Positions 42,331-57,400 are shown, counted from the stretch's first letter. The stretch is 64,000 bases of DNA from Schistosoma haematobium (GCF_000699445.3 NC_067200.1:11387450-11451449); one strand, 5' to 3'. The notes: generated by a model from the letters alone, not told the origin. Numbers and translations are program-made.

Positions 42331-42620
42331 GTCCCGGGCTTCTTTTACGACCTTCCAGACCATTCTGGACCATGTCGATGCTAAAACATTTCTGACTTTG
42401 TATGCAGTATTCATGCCTCCTAAACTCGAGTGCTGGGTAGAAACCAGCCCTGACGAAAAAGAGACAGAGAAATGTTGGAAAAGTTTCAAAGTACCGCAAC
42501 TAAGTTGATTTATGGGATGATGAAGCTCCTATATGATGCCTGACTGCTAAATGAAACTGTTTCGGCTTTCATATAACAGGATCAGAAGCTACTCGATCGC
42601 AGTTTTCAAATTACTTAGTG
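42320..42620 (+). mobile_element. Fossil C-terminal RT fragment, CR1-like
   Basis: Frames read FTTFQTILDHVDAKTFLTLY, then PPKLE, SPDEKETE, and after a shift EKFQ.TATKLIYGM. This is the family pattern '..F.TLY...VRP.LEY...WSP..KKD...LEK.QR.ATKL..G'. Stops and shifts are frequent, so it is older than the element at 35945-40420. It starts just where the third repeat of the preceding cluster ends. Confidence 0.6.
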
Positions 42621-43121
42621 CTAAAGTTTCACTTAATATGCCTTAGCTTTTCTTGTCTACCAGAACAGAAAACTTATGAGGAAAGTATTAAAAGGTTCAC
42701 AAGCCGAGGACAAGTTACTTGTCATCTGACTACTGACTTTCCTATTGAGTCGCCAATGAATGAAGCTCAATACCTCAACACATAAATAAAGCTCCATTTG
42801 TCGTCGCTTTCTAAAGAAAGTTGTCCACCATTGTCACGACTAACACAGGTCAGTTAACCTCTTATCCTTTCCAAAGTGAAAATGAAATTCTTAAATCAAA
42901 AGTTTAGAACTCTGAACCTGAAATATTCTAATTGGCTTATAATCCTAAATAAATGATCCGCACTAAGTAATAAGAATAGTACTCAACTTCATTGGATTAT
43001 GATAATGTAAGATCATTGATGGACCTATGAACTCGAGACATTGAATGTCTTATGTAGAGTGGCAGGTTTGAGGCTTTGTTTGTACGGTTGCTACTAAGTG
43101 CAACAAATCAATCACCTCAAT
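42620..43121. other. DNAAF5 upstream region
   Basis: About 500 bases before the DNAAF5 start codon, free of recognisable repeats after about 42650. A promoter should be here or within the repeats just upstream. I see no convincing TATA, initiator or trans-splice site that I could defend. Confidence 0.35.
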
Positions 43122-43956
43122 ATGAGTGATAGTCTGTGTAATATTGCTCGATATATTACATTACTAACGGATGAAGACAGGTTCGTTCGAAAAAAAGCAT
43201 TGAAGTCTGTGGAAGACTACTTGAATACTAACAGCGATAAAGAAAGTACCATTTTTAGTTCAGTAGCAGAAAATCTGGCAAAGACTTTGAATGATCCTGT
43301 TGAGGTCAATCGCGAACTTGCAGTGAAAGTTTTAAAGCTGTCCATAGATGTAACTAATGATGTGACACCTTTGCTTGCATTATTAGTGCCTGTGCTGGTT
43401 ATGCGTTTAGGACAGAAAGAAATAATAGAACATTCCGAAGAGATTCGCTACTCCACACTTAATCTCTTATATATTTTGCTGAATAGAACTGATGAGATAT
43501 CTCCATTTGTCGATGATTATATCTCAGTAATTCAAAAGACACTTGTCGATCCATATCATGAAATTAAAAAATTGTCTTGTAAAATTGCAGTGGTTTTATC
43601 GCAGAGAAAATGCCATCGATTTTATCAAATTTCGGAGTCTATTTTACTGCCTATGTTGTCAAATCTTACACATCAACATTCGAAAGTTAGATTAGAAACT
43701 GTGGTCGCTCTTGAAAAGGTTTTGCTGCACAGCCAGGGAAAGCTTGTTGAAAATGTTATCGCACCATTAACCCAAAGACTTTTTGATTCGTCATCAGCAG
43801 TTAGACGAGCTGTTATTGAACTTGTGGGCTCATGGTTGTTGGATTTACCTGATCGGTATTCATATCAAACAAAGTTATTGCCTCTACTTCTTTCCGGTTT
43901 CATTGACGAATCAGATGAAATCCGTATGGTTGCTACAAAATTGTGGCATCATATAG
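43122..43956 (+). CDS. DNAAF5: DNAAF5 exon 1 (start, N-terminal HEAT repeats)
   Basis: Residues 1-278. [20 protein letters not shown] begins a run of paired amphipathic helices typical of HEAT repeats, including [44 protein letters not shown] and [20 protein letters not shown]. An in-frame TAA 27 bases upstream bounds the start. It ends CATATAG|GTAAGT in phase 1. Confidence 0.93.
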
Positions 43957-46900
43957 GTAAGTTAGGAAGGTTGATTAAACTTTGTAAGCTTTCAGGACTT
44001 AAGTTTGAAAAAGAGAACGAAGAGCAGCTGAAAGATAAACTGGATTTCGATCACGGTCCTCCATTTCACTATCCATGTGGGTGCAAACGACCAATACTGG
44101 GTATGTTTTCCAAGGAAGTAGTATCCTTACAAAGGTGCTTGATTAATCCAAAGCTTAAACTGCATCAGTAATTTGCTGTTGTCACATTAAGTTAAGAGTC
44201 ATGATGTTACCTGTTAAAACAATTTAATTTTGTACTTAATATGAATTCGAACTGATGAACTAAATTTAGCGATACGATTCATTCTCTTCGATATCAACGC
44301 AGTTTTCCATAAGTCCATGTCCTTGTTTCAGTAAAGCGGAAAGTGTCCTATTAAGTTTGCTCCTTCATTGACAACCTTAGTACTGAGTCGAATACAGTAA
44401 ATTCCATATTACGTTTGACTAATTCCACAAAGCATATTATTTATGTAAACACTGATGCGGGCGTCTTCTCACTGTTTTATAATCATTCTCTAAAAAAAAC
44501 ACCGAGCCAAAATTTGTGGTCAGGCGAAAATGGCAGGATTTACTTTTCATATTAAACCAATCGGGTAGTTGGTTGACACAAGGATTACGCATTCAAATCA
44601 AGGGTCAACGTCATATAATGTAAGGCGTATCTATTCAGGCCAGGGGTGTATTTCAAAACCCTTCTCTTGAAAATGCTGATTGTCATGTGAGTACTTAGAC
44701 GTTTCGGGAGCCATCAAATTTATATTGGGGAATCACTTTTCGTTGGCAAGTAGTTGACTATTTCCTATCTTTAACGGTCATTTTATTGAAGATATTAACA
44801 ACACTAATAGTACACTTACTGTAGTTTTTTCTTCCACACGTTGAGCCAAGCTACTTTATTTTCGTAATAATATGCTACCATAAATGTTTATTGAAAGAGT
44901 ATGCTTTTCTACAGGTTGTCGAGAGCTTGTCTACAGATCGGCATCCAAACTATTTCCAGGTTTATGTAAAGATCTTTCAGACTGGCAAGAAGCAACGCGT
45001 TTAAAAGCAGCCAGTTTAATACCCATATTAATATTACATCTTGAAGAATCTGCTACTCAACATACTCAACATCTTTTAACGGGTATTGCAAATGGTCTAG
45101 CTGATGCACTTAGTCGAATATCACCTGTGGGAAATATGTCTTTAATAAATATGATGCCTATAGTTTCATTTCGGAAGGAAACATCTTCGTCAAGTACAAC
45201 CACTGCTGACAGAGTAGATGTAATGAGTTTAGTCGTTACACATGCCACATCTCAGGTGTTTAGTTTATCTGAAGCCAACGAGGCAATTAAAATTATCAAT
45301 CAATTATTTATTGCTGCTCAAGTTTTGGGTTGCATGATCCCCACTAAGGTGAGTTTTTAATATTTTTAGTACTTAGATTATCCGTTTGATACTTATTTCG
45401 TAAGAATGTTTCAGGAGTACAAGATAATGTTTTAGTGGAACAGTTCAGAGACCTCGAGGACCAATCACCATATATCACTTGTTCTTTTTTGAACACCAGT
45501 CTAGTGTTCTACTCAATTGAAATAAAGTTCATTGACTTAGTTTCTAGTCGAACTGATTTCTAGAAGTTAAAATATTCAAATATGTCCAATGTTTACTTAA
45601 TTCTAATCTAATTAGTAGAGTCCACGAGATAATCCTTCGGGGAACGGCTGATCCCTATACTACTATCCACTTTATTTGACACATTAAAGCGGCACCTGTT
45701 AGAAAAATCAGTCTTTTTCTCATTGAATGATTACTGGCAAACGCCATCCTAGAAGCTTTTTACCTTTTGAGTAGAAAGTCATAATTGAGCTCTCCAAACT
45801 CCAGTTTTTCCAATCGCACCACTGAAACTTCAGTCCCAACCTAGTAACAGCTATTTCAGCGTTTAAATCCTTCTTAATAACTTGGAAAAGTTTTAGATCA
45901 TTATGCATGATGTTTAAATATTGGTTTTTATTCGTTGGTATATTAATATGAGGAAATGGTGTTTCAGTAAATAGGGAATTAGTTCTGTCTTTGATCTGCT
46001 GTTTTAAATGACTAACTCAGATATTTTGATTAGATTTACGCAAGTTTGTTTATTTATGACTTTTAAACATAAGGTCTAATATTTGCAAATTCCAATGCTA
46101 TTTATCAATTCCCCTCAATATCTGTATAATTCTAGGTAGATTAACGAATTATTCAAACAAATAGTGGAAAAAGATTTAAGTTAAACGTGGAATTGAAATT
46201 GAAGTGTATACCGATGTGTGATTTGCTTAAATGGATTGAATTACTAGGAAGATTAAAGTTCATGTATCCTGTTTTTTTAATGGATGACCCATTTACTGTT
46301 TACAGTTAATTAGATCTCATGGAAGAAATCTCATTTACCTATCAAAATTTATCCTAAATTTTTTGGATGTATTGCGGGAGCGTTTTTAAATAAAAAATAA
46401 GTATTAGATTAAATATACGCCTATACATTCTCATACTTGGTATGTTAGTAAACTAGCCAAATTTATTTTCTTATTAGCAAGTTTACACGAAAAATGAGAC
46501 TACTACTCTATAAATGCACACTTCTCACAACAATAGCAACTGACGATAAACATCAGTTACTCAAACCCACTCGTAAACCATTTATACACATTACAACCAA
46601 TAAATCGATGAATATTTTCGCACCAATTTTTATGTCCTAAAATAAAAATGTTTTCTTGAGTTATGATTACGAATATTTTCCGAAACGTAAGCAAGGTCAA
46701 ATGAGGGGTATGTACAAAGTTTTCTGCATACAAAATGTAAATTTATGGATATGTATTCCTATGGCTTCCGATGTGTCCAACAGGCGGATTATAGGAACAT
46801 AGAACAAGTTCAACAGAATTCTTTAGATAAACATAAAGGCTAAATTTGTCTCGGTGTGGTGATCTGATGTCCCGGAGGGGAGCTTTTCGTCATTTGGAAT

Positions 46901-49900
46901 TTTTTTCGGTCAACTAAACAGGACTATGTTCAGAAATCCGATAGTATGATTGCTTAGTTATGCGCCTAGTACGAGTATACCAAAAGTATATCGATAAAAC
47001 TCACAGCTGAAGGGAATTCTCAAGCAGTTTGTTCTGTCTTAACGGGAAATGGGGAGGGGTATTGTACCACCAACAGTTTAATCACATCAAGTACCGTAGG
47101 TATCATAAAGTTGCTGGAATTTCCGAGACTGGGTTTCCTGTTAGTGGTAAAATACTTCTTCCACTCACCATTCGAGGTAATAAACTTTGTAGGGATTCTT
47201 TTTGGCTCCTGAAAACAAACTCATGATTTGCATGTATCATGGTGTAAACTCCAGTGCTTTTTCCTTCAGAAAAACGAATAGGTCCAAACAACTGATACTT
47301 TGTAGTTTACGCCATAGTGACTATTTAAACATTGTAAATGAAAGACTAGATATTTATTTTCTGGTATGATACTCAGCAGTTCGTATCCATAATCCAACCA
47401 GGGATTGAGTTCAAGGCCTTCAGGTCTTTCAAGGGGTGCTCACCCTTTCAGCCACTAATAATTCTCAACGTCATTTAGATTTTGGCACCGTTCATGATTC
47501 ACAGTCTTTTATTTATTGACTTAATAAAAAATCGGTTACTAATGCATTACCATCTTCGATTTGTGTTTGTATATAGCCAAGTAACTTAAGAACCATTGGT
47601 TATTCAGTTACATATATCCTATTTTTCACAATTGTCTACTTATCTATTTGTTTCTTGTCTAGTTTTGGTGGCATTTACTGGAACCATGTCTTGATCGTTG
47701 TACAGAATCTGCTGCACCATCATCATTAGCTGGCCATCTACTCCTTTTATCTGGTTTACTTCATGGTAGTCCATTAAACCAATTAATAATAACTGACGAA
47801 ATGAAAGAGTTAAAGCGTGACTCATCATTGAATAAGTGTTCTACTAATGTGACTAATGCTTTCGCTAATACTACCAGTACTGCTACTACTTCTGATGATA
47901 GTCATTGTATTCATGGAAATGAAACTAATGAAAATAATGATTATCAAATGAAAAGTGGTCATGTCAAGGAGACCTATACACCAATCAATTATAGTACATT
48001 ACATAAGATTATCTCTTATCTTTGTCAAAATGAATTAATCTCTGTCATATCGATTAATGCCAAAGCAGGTCTATTAGAATGTGTTCAAGTGTGTATTAAA
48101 CATCTTGAAGAAGCGATTGTTTTATTAAAAAAGGAAACAGAACAACAGCAACAACAAGGGGATACTTTAGAAACTTTACAATTGAATGATGATAGTCATA
48201 AAAATATTATTCAAGCTACTTATAACGCAGCAAAATTAGTAATTCAAGACAACCAGGTAAGTAAGTAGATAACATTTTTCACTGTATTATGCATGAAGTT
48301 GTACATTATATAAATGCTTACGAGACGGGAATGTCCTGGTATTTTTTTCCATATATGGAGCCTTTAAATTATTATTCGTATGTGGATCTCGGTAAACTAT
48401 ATGTTATGCCAGTTTCATCAAACCCCAAACCGATTACATATTAATCCGAACAATCCAACAGTACTACCGACTTCTATAAAAGAGATACAGTTGAAAACCA
48501 GGCACTTATGTCTTTACAAGACTTAAATTAAGTTGTTCAGGTTGCCTTCTCAAGCTGATTGGTTGATCCATTTATTACATATAACAAGTAACCACATATT
48601 CTCCTAATTAGTAACTTAAAGAGCAGCTTATATCAATCCGAGTTATCTTTGACGCCTTAGTGCTGTTTGTCTGGCTTTTAAAGATTATGTTTGCAACTCG
48701 TTGGTAAGAGCATTTCTGCTCTATGCTTGTAAAACTTGTCCGACGCTAGCCTAGGATATCCAGTGACTCGGTGTTCGATCATAATTGTCTCCGAAAGATA
48801 GCTGACATTCGGTAACAACACCACATTGGTAATACAATGTATTTGGGCACAGTGACGATAATTTAGTTAGTATCACCATCTTGAAACAGTGTTCGGTGGC
48901 CCCCCGAATGCCCTAGTACGGCCGAGAGTGGGGTGAGTCCACTCTCCCTCTCGAAATGCTCTCATATGTCTACGCATATACAGCCACTGTCAGGGAAGTC
49001 CTAATTACTGCCTTCTCGAGGCGGGGGTTTTGTTTACGAAATTGAGAGAACGAACAACAAATGTCTAGCGCTCTGACCGGCTTGGTGGACACGGAGGGTC
49101 CGTCTAGGGGAGTTGGAAAACCCTGATTTCAAGTCAATGGTGCACATGAGCTCCAGGATCCTGAAGGAACAAATCGTTGGTCACCGGCTACCATGGGGCT
49201 TCATCTCCTAATGTTGCTTCACTGCCTTGTGGATCAGACATTTAGGTAGCAGGTTCCGGGTGTAGCCCCCTAAGAAAACCATCTGCTTCGGTTTGGTCAC
49301 CCGGGTAGTATCACAGTCCACACACAAATCAATACTTGACTATTGTACTCTCCTTCACTCACTCATTCCTTTATAATGTCTTTTTATTTTGTATGTTGCA
49401 TACCTTCCTTGGTGCTCCGTCGCACCATAATTTATGTATATCAAGTAAATAAAAGAAGTAACCGCAAGAATCTAAAGAGTATTCACAAAAGTATGAGATC
49501 TTAGTTTACTTAGTCTACATAGAAAAAAGTTATTTACTTATTCGATAAAACTGTGGGAGGGACACTGGAAACTTATGGTGATGTGGTTTGCACCTAACGA
49601 GTATCCGTTGTTTTTGTAGTTAATAAATGTATTTCCCTATTCAGTACCTTTTCATCCAATATCTTTTCTACACTCACATATTTTACAATCCTTTACGACA
49701 ATGCCTATCATTATTAGGAATATAGAAACCATTATTTCTACTTACCTCTTGTTAATTCTCCGTCACTGCTCTATTTGTTGTCATAGGGCATTTTCGTTTG
49801 TGATATTGTTATAGTAGGTAGAACTCTGTCAGCCCGTTTTGAATTCAGATCATATTATTTGAAATTGCACATGAAAAACGCTGTTGTACAGTAACTAGCC

Positions 49901-51381
49901 ACGTACACAGACACGTCACTCTACTGTAAACCACTGTCTTCGTGTTAACAGTTAATAATACTGCTACCCAGTTGTGAGGGCGGAATAAGGCTGAATGAAG
50001 TTCGAAACTGTGACCTTGTTAGTTGAGAGCTGAAGCTTTTCAATCATTCGATAATTGGCAGTTTCATACACCTTGATAAAAACTGAATTTGTGTCTAGTC
50101 GTCCAAAGAAAACCTTTTCGTTCAGTGTCTGTCATTTCCGTTACGTATTGCCCCGAATATACTGTCCTAAGAGTTTTTCCCACCTTAACTTTAGATCCGT
50201 TCATGTTTGTTTGAAATAATTCTTGGATCGGGTGCAATTTGGCCAGAAAATGATTTGATTTCATCAGATTTCGGTCGTACAGTTCTTAGTTCATGTGATA
50301 AACTCATGCAATGGTTAGCAGCCTGTCACCGTGACTGTATAAATTTATCCAAACAATATCATCTCTCCACTGAGGAGGACTTTGAAGTAAATTCAACAAC
50401 AGTTAGTCATATGGATCAACTGTTTTTCAGCTGCATGCCTAAGGTAAGTTTATTTTTTGTGCGTCGTTAAAACTCGATCACTTTTTGGTAGGTTTATTTT
50501 TATAAACTGTATTTATATACATGTATGCGTAATTCATACTACTATTTATAATATCGTTTACACATATATGCTCCTTAAGATTGTTGATAAACCCTGGTCA
50601 ACTATAAAGTATATATCGAAAGAGATGACTGTAAATTTTAAAAAGTTCAAGACAATATGTATGAAGCGATGACCCACCGATTGTGTGAGAATTCGGTTCA
50701 CCAACTCAGTGGTCCGAATCCTACTCCAACTACATGAATTTGGACAACTGCATAGTATCACTAGCCCGTTTTACTAGAAATATGGCTCAAACCGAAATAC
50801 TCTAATTTTTATCTGGTAAATGAGTTGATAAATATATGTTATAGGAAAACATATGCAATAAAATAATAGTTACTTATAAGTAACACTATCCGACTACGTA
50901 AAGTAAATAGCATCAGTCCTTTGTTGAAAATACATATATTTAATGTAAATTCAAACTTTCGTTTTCAGTTGCATAGTTGGTCGTTTTTTCTCTTGTTACT
51001 CAGTTAATTTGTAGATTAAATGAAGATTTGAAAAAATCTATTTCATGGAATCCACGTTCAGTTGGATTAGCGATACTTTCACGTTGTTTACAAATAGCTA
51101 CTGGACCGGCACTATTATTCACATTTAATAATCATGATAATAATAGTCAAAATAAAAAAGAATGTTTAGCAGCTGTGCTGGATCTTTTAGAACGTGGTTG
51201 TCGATTAAATCGTGCACCCTGTGGCGGTGGTGTTGACAATGGTAGTAGTAATAGTAGTCAGTTTGATAAATCACCCGGCGGTACAGATCCATTAACATTA
51301 GCTAGTGAGGCTGAACTTCGTCTACGTGGTTTAATGTTGCTTACAAAACTGACAGATAATAATCAGATCAGAGTAAGTTTA

Positions 51382-51420
<39 letters not shown>

Positions 51421-54400
51421 TATTATTATTATTATTCATTGTTTATAGTAAATATTGATTGACATCGAGGAAGCCCATCTCAAGATAAATTTGTGCCAAC
51501 AGAGGCTAACGATTTACAGTTCTAAGTATTAAATGCGGGAAGTTATAAACCCTTCATATCCATTGACTATCTGATCAGTGAATAACATCATCTAAATTTT
51601 AAATTATTCAATATTAGATTTTTTTTTACATGGTATTAGTTATTTAAAGGTTGATGTAATTGTTGCATAAGTCTTATTTAACAATATTGTGGAATGGTGA
51701 CTCCCTGTTTAGTGTGTCACAATTACTAAGTCGCAGGTTTGAACCCCGTTCCAACTAATTTGTTTTAGGCAACTGGGTTTAGTTACTGACTTGATATTAG
51801 AGTGCTGTCAATCATAGCCAACTATTATTACAACATGTACGTACCTATGTAAATTCGTTAACAGTTTGGGTAGTTAATTTTTTCGGATTTTTTTTATTTC
51901 AGATGGAGTCATATTGCTTTTCAACTTTTCAACATTATTATTTCAGTTGTAAAATGTACGAGATGTTTCTACTAAATATTATTGCTCATACTACATGGTT
52001 TGTAGAAATCTGAAATTTTTCACAATATCAAATCAATCTAATTATGTTTCGTTTTACAAATGGATTAGACTGATGCTGAAGATTCACTTCACAACTGGAG
52101 AAACGGCTTTGCAAAAGTTTAATACAGTCTTTCTTCGAGATGCCGATAAGCTCAATGAATTCAAGAGAGCTCTCAGCAACGAGTTCCAAGGTTCAAAAGA
52201 CCTACTCAAAAAAGAGGAAACTAATACGGAGAACAACTGGAAGCGAATCAGAGAAGTACTAGCTTCAACGTGCCAGGAGGTGCTGGGCCTCAAGAAGCAT
52301 CATTATAAAGAATGTATCTCGATCAAAACTCTGGGTAGGATTCAGGGAAGAATGAACAATAACACACCAATTAATAACGGTTGAACAAGAGTGGAGAAAG
52401 TGAAGGCATACTCAGAATATTCAGAAGCAAACAAGATAGTGAAGAGGAACATTAGAGCTGACAAGCTTAAATACGTCGAAGATCTATCAATGGCAACCGA
52501 AAAAGTTGCAAGAGAAGGAAATATGCGACAACGATATGATACAACGAAAAAACAAGCAGGGATATAGCAAACTAGAGAGACCGGTCAAGGACAAAGAAGG
52601 CAAGCCAATCACTAAGATTCAAGAACAGAGGAACAGGTGAATAGAACACTGAAGAACTCTTGAATAGACCAGCTCCACTAAACCCATCGGACATCGGGGC
52701 AGCACCTACAAACCTTCCCATACCTGTCACTTCACCAACGATCGAAGAAATCAGCATGGCCACTAGACAAACCATGAGTAGAAGAACAGCAGGACCTGAC
52801 AATGTACCAGCCGAAGCACTGAAGTCAGGCATACAGGCAACTGCAAAGATACTCCATGTTCCATTCAGGGAAATTTGGGAGGAAGGACATCTCATCAAGA
52901 TACCGAAGAAAGGCGATCTGAGCAAGTGTGAGGACTACAGATATCACACTACTATCAGGGACAGGAGAAGATTTTAAACAGATCGTTGTCAAATCGGATG
53001 GAAGATTCAGTAGACGCCCAACTTCGAGATCTGCAGGCTGGATTTCGTAAGGATCGCTTGTGCACCGACCTCATCGCGATACTACGAATCATTGTTGAGC
53101 AATTAATTGGATGAAACGCGTCATTATACATCAAATTCCTTGATTTTGAGAAAGCATTTGTCTTTAACACTATGGTGTACCTGAAGAGATTGTCAATATC
53201 ACACAATTCATAAGACAGAAATTACTTCAAAGCGCTGCATGGATGTCAGCTGATAGGCGCATTCCAAGAGAGGACCGGTGTCAGACAAAACAACTTACTT
53301 TCACTCTTTCTATTTCTTCTGGCGGTCGACTGGATTATGAAGGCCTACACATCTGAGGGGAAGCACTGAATATAATGGACAGCTTGGATGCAGCTTGACG
53401 ATCTGGACTTCACAGACGACCCAGTTCTCCTGTTCCGTACACCAACAAATGCATATGAAGACAGCCAGTATGCCTCATCATACACAAAGTAAAAATCATG
53501 ATAGTGAAATACAACACAGAGAGCACCAACCTAATCACATTTGATAGGAAAGCACTGGAAGTGGTGAAAGCGTTTATGTGTCTAGGCAGCATCCTTGATA
53601 AACAAGGAGTATCCGATGTAGATGTAAAGGAAAGGACTAGAAAATCAAGGATAGCATCCCTATAGTTAAAGAACATATGCAACTCAGAATAACTGTCAGC
53701 CAATACCAAAGTCAAAATCTTCAATATAAACGTCAAGACAGTTCTATTGTAGAGAGTTGAAATTTGAAAACTACAACTATCATCAAAAAGGTACAGGTAT
53801 TTACAAACGATTTTTTACGCAAGATATTCAATATCCGTTGACCGGGTACCACCACCAACAGCTTACTATGACAGAGAACAAAACAACTTCCAGCTAGAGA
53901 GGAAGTTAAGAAAAGACAAACATTACAGAAATCATCAGACTGCATCACGAAACAATCCCCAACTTGGAATCTCGAAGTCAGGAGGAAAAGAGGTGGACGC
54001 AAGAACACATTGCGCCGTAAATCAAAGGCAGGCACCAAAAGAATGAGTAACAATTGGAAAGAACTGGAAAGGAAATCTGAAGATAGAGTTGGTTGCAAAA
54101 TTTTGGTCAGCAGCCTACGCTGCATCCAAATTTTTAACCCACCTTAGTGAGAATAGGTTTTTAACCCTCCTCTGTTCTTTAAATCTTTGATAGGTGGGTG
54201 CCTTAATAACTAAACAATTATCACTTCAATTCAATTATCTCATGGTCTACGTCACGAACTGACACTGGACAACTATTAAAAACTAAAACGTCCTGAACAG
54301 CTGTAATATCTTAGTATAAGACTCTTTAGCAGTGTACATTCACGACCTCACCTTGGATCAATCCTAGGAACTTCATTTAGTGCATTTGACGCTTAACTTT

Positions 54401-57400
54401 CAAACCACTAAGTTGACATCCACTGGTACAATTCCATCTCCAGTTAATTCACGATATTTGACAGTTTATTTTTTTAAAATGACATTGTCACATATCTGAC
54501 ACTTGAACCAATTTGTACCTTTTTATCTTTTTTTAAATTTTAACTTTCTAGGAAGTATTATCATCCCCAAAATATTTGGACTATTGTTTTTCTAAATTAA
54601 TTTTACCCGTATGTGTATGGAGAGCTGGTCGTACATCAGAAGCCATGCGAAAAGCAGCTATTACAAGTTATTTAGCATTATTAGCTAGTGCTGTATCAAT
54701 GTATCATTTATCTGAAATTGTTTTGAATTTACGAACTAACAGTGAAATCAACATAGATAATTGGCTTTTAACTAACAACATTGAATCTATGCATGAGATT
54801 ATGCAAGAGTTAACAAATAGAGAGGAAGTCTGTGATATTAATAATACTAATTGTAAGTTAATTATCCTTTATACATAATAGGTGTATGGAATTTGTTTAA
54901 TTTTCTAGTCCATCAACCGAAGGATGAGTCTACTGCACAGCAGTTCTCTCTATTCTAATTTATGGGTATGAACCATGCCCATTTCTAGTAGAGGATACTT
55001 GTAGGTTACTAGTATTCACTTATAGGTGTCTTCGAAACATCGCTCGTGTATTTTGGGGCCACTGAGTGGGCAACGCTGAGGTTACGTATGAGGTACTAGG
55101 TAAAGAAGGCAAATTCATTGGTGAGGTAGTGAATCCCCATCAACTGAGGTGTTTGTGACGTATGTGCTTGTACCCAACCGCCGCCTACCTCAACGGGAAG
55201 TGTTGTTTGGTGTAGGAGTAGACTGGAAGAAAGCTATAATGACGAAAACCAAGACGACATTACTCCATGAAATGACTGACAATTCGATTGAGCTATGTAA
55301 CTAGGTGGAGACTATCTATTATAATTTGTAGCATTGTGCCCTTTCAATATATAACGTAATGATACCGCCAATTAGAGAACAGCGACTTATCCCGTAGAAA
55401 ACTAACTCGCTAAAAAAACGCTAACCAGAAAAAATTATTCAAACCTTTTAAACTCTGCCCTGGGAGTCAGGAGATCTTCATTTAGAAGAATTATGACGCC
55501 TCATGATGAAAGCCGAATCCCTTCGGAAGTTACGAGGCCGATGCCCCTTCTGACAACCAGAGCGACCATTTATTTAGGTACATGGAATGTTCGTACAATG
55601 TGGGACACCGGAAGAGCCTTCCAAATTGCTGCAGAAATGAGAAGATACAACCTAGAGGTACTTGGGATTAGTGAAACACATTGGACACAAGTTGGACAAC
55701 AACGACTAACTACAGGAGAGTTCCTGTTATACTCCGGCCATGAAGAAGAAAATGCACCACATACACAAGGAGTTGCATTGATGCTGTCCAAACAAGCGCA
55801 AAATGCACTTATAGGATGGGAATCTCATGGACCAAGGATCATCAAAGCCTCGTTTAAAACAAAGAAAGAGGGCATTTCAATGAACATCATCCAATGCTAT
55901 GCGCCTACCAACGATTACAATGAAGACGCTAAAGATCAATTCTACAATAGGCTGCAGTCAATAGTCCAGAAGTGCCCAACAAAGGACCTGACCATTCTGA
56001 TGGGAGATTTCAACGCCAAGGTTGGAACGGACAACACTGGGTATGAAGACATCATGGGACGACACGGACTGGGAGAAAGAAACGAAAATGGTGAGAGATT
56101 TGCAAATCTATGTGCCTTCAATAAGCTGGTCATAGGCGGCACCATATTACCACATAAACGCATACACAAAACCACATGGACTTCACCGGATCACTCTACA
56201 CAAAACCAAATCGACCATATTTGCATCAACAAAACGTTCAGGAGGACTATAGAGGACGTGAGAACCAAGAGAGGAGCTGATATAGCATCAGATCATCACT
56301 TACTGGTCGCCAAGATGAAATTGAAACTCAAGAAGCACTGGACAACGGGGCAGACAGTATCACAAAAGTTCAATACGGCCTTTCTCCAGGATACTAACAA
56401 ACTCAACAAATTCAAGATAGACCTCAGTAACAAGTCCCAGGCCTTTCATGATCTACTCAATGGAGAAGGAACTACTGTGGAGAGCAACTGGAAGGGGATC
56501 AAAGAGGCAATCACTTCAACATGTCATGAGGTCCTGGGTCACAAGAAGCACCACCACAAGGAATGGATCACTGTTGGTACACTGGATAAGATTCAAGAAA
56601 GGAGGAACAAGAAGGCAGCGATCAATACCAGCCGAACAAGAACAGAAAAAGCCAAGGCACAAGCTGAATACACGGAAATAAACAAACAAGTGAAGAGGAG
56701 CATCAGAACCGACAAACGTAAATATGTGGAAGATTTAGCAACGACGGCGGAAAAGGCTGCAAGAGAAGGAAACATGAGACAATTGTATGACACGACAAAG
56801 AAACTCTCTGGAAATCGCCGCAAACCAGAACGACCAGTGAAAAGCAGGGAAGGCAAGGTAATCACCAACATTGAAGAGCAACAAAACAGGTGGGTAGAAC
56901 ACTTCAAAGAACTGTTGTATCGACCAGCTCCACTGAACCCACCCAACATCGAAGCAGCACCCACGGACCTCCCAATCAATGTTGGCCCACCAACAATTGA
57001 AGAAATCAGCATGGCCATCAGACAAATCAAGAGTGGCAAAGCAGCAGGACCGGACAACATTCCAGCAGAGGCACTAAAAGCAGACGTAGCGGCAACTGCA
57101 AGGATACTCCACATTCTCTTCAATAAGATTTGGGATGAGGAACAAGTACCAACAGACTGGAAAGAAGGACTACTGATCAAAATACCGAAGAAAGGCGATC
57201 TCAGCAAGTGTGATAACTACAGGGGCATCACTCTTCTCTCAATACCGGGAAAAGTCTTCAACAGGGTATTGTTAAACAGGATGAAGGACTGCGTAGACGC
57301 CCAACTTCGTGACCAACAGGCAGGATTCCGTAAGGATAGATCGTGTACAGACCAAATCGCAACTCTACGGATCATTGTGGAACAATCAATTGAATGGAAT

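Noticed and set aside
43098..44171. Single-exon reading of 357 codons at the DNAAF5 start
   Set aside because: It opens at a GTG, reads through a 39-bp intron with perfect splice sites, and ends in intron 2. The ATG at 43122 and the spliced model fit the protein family.
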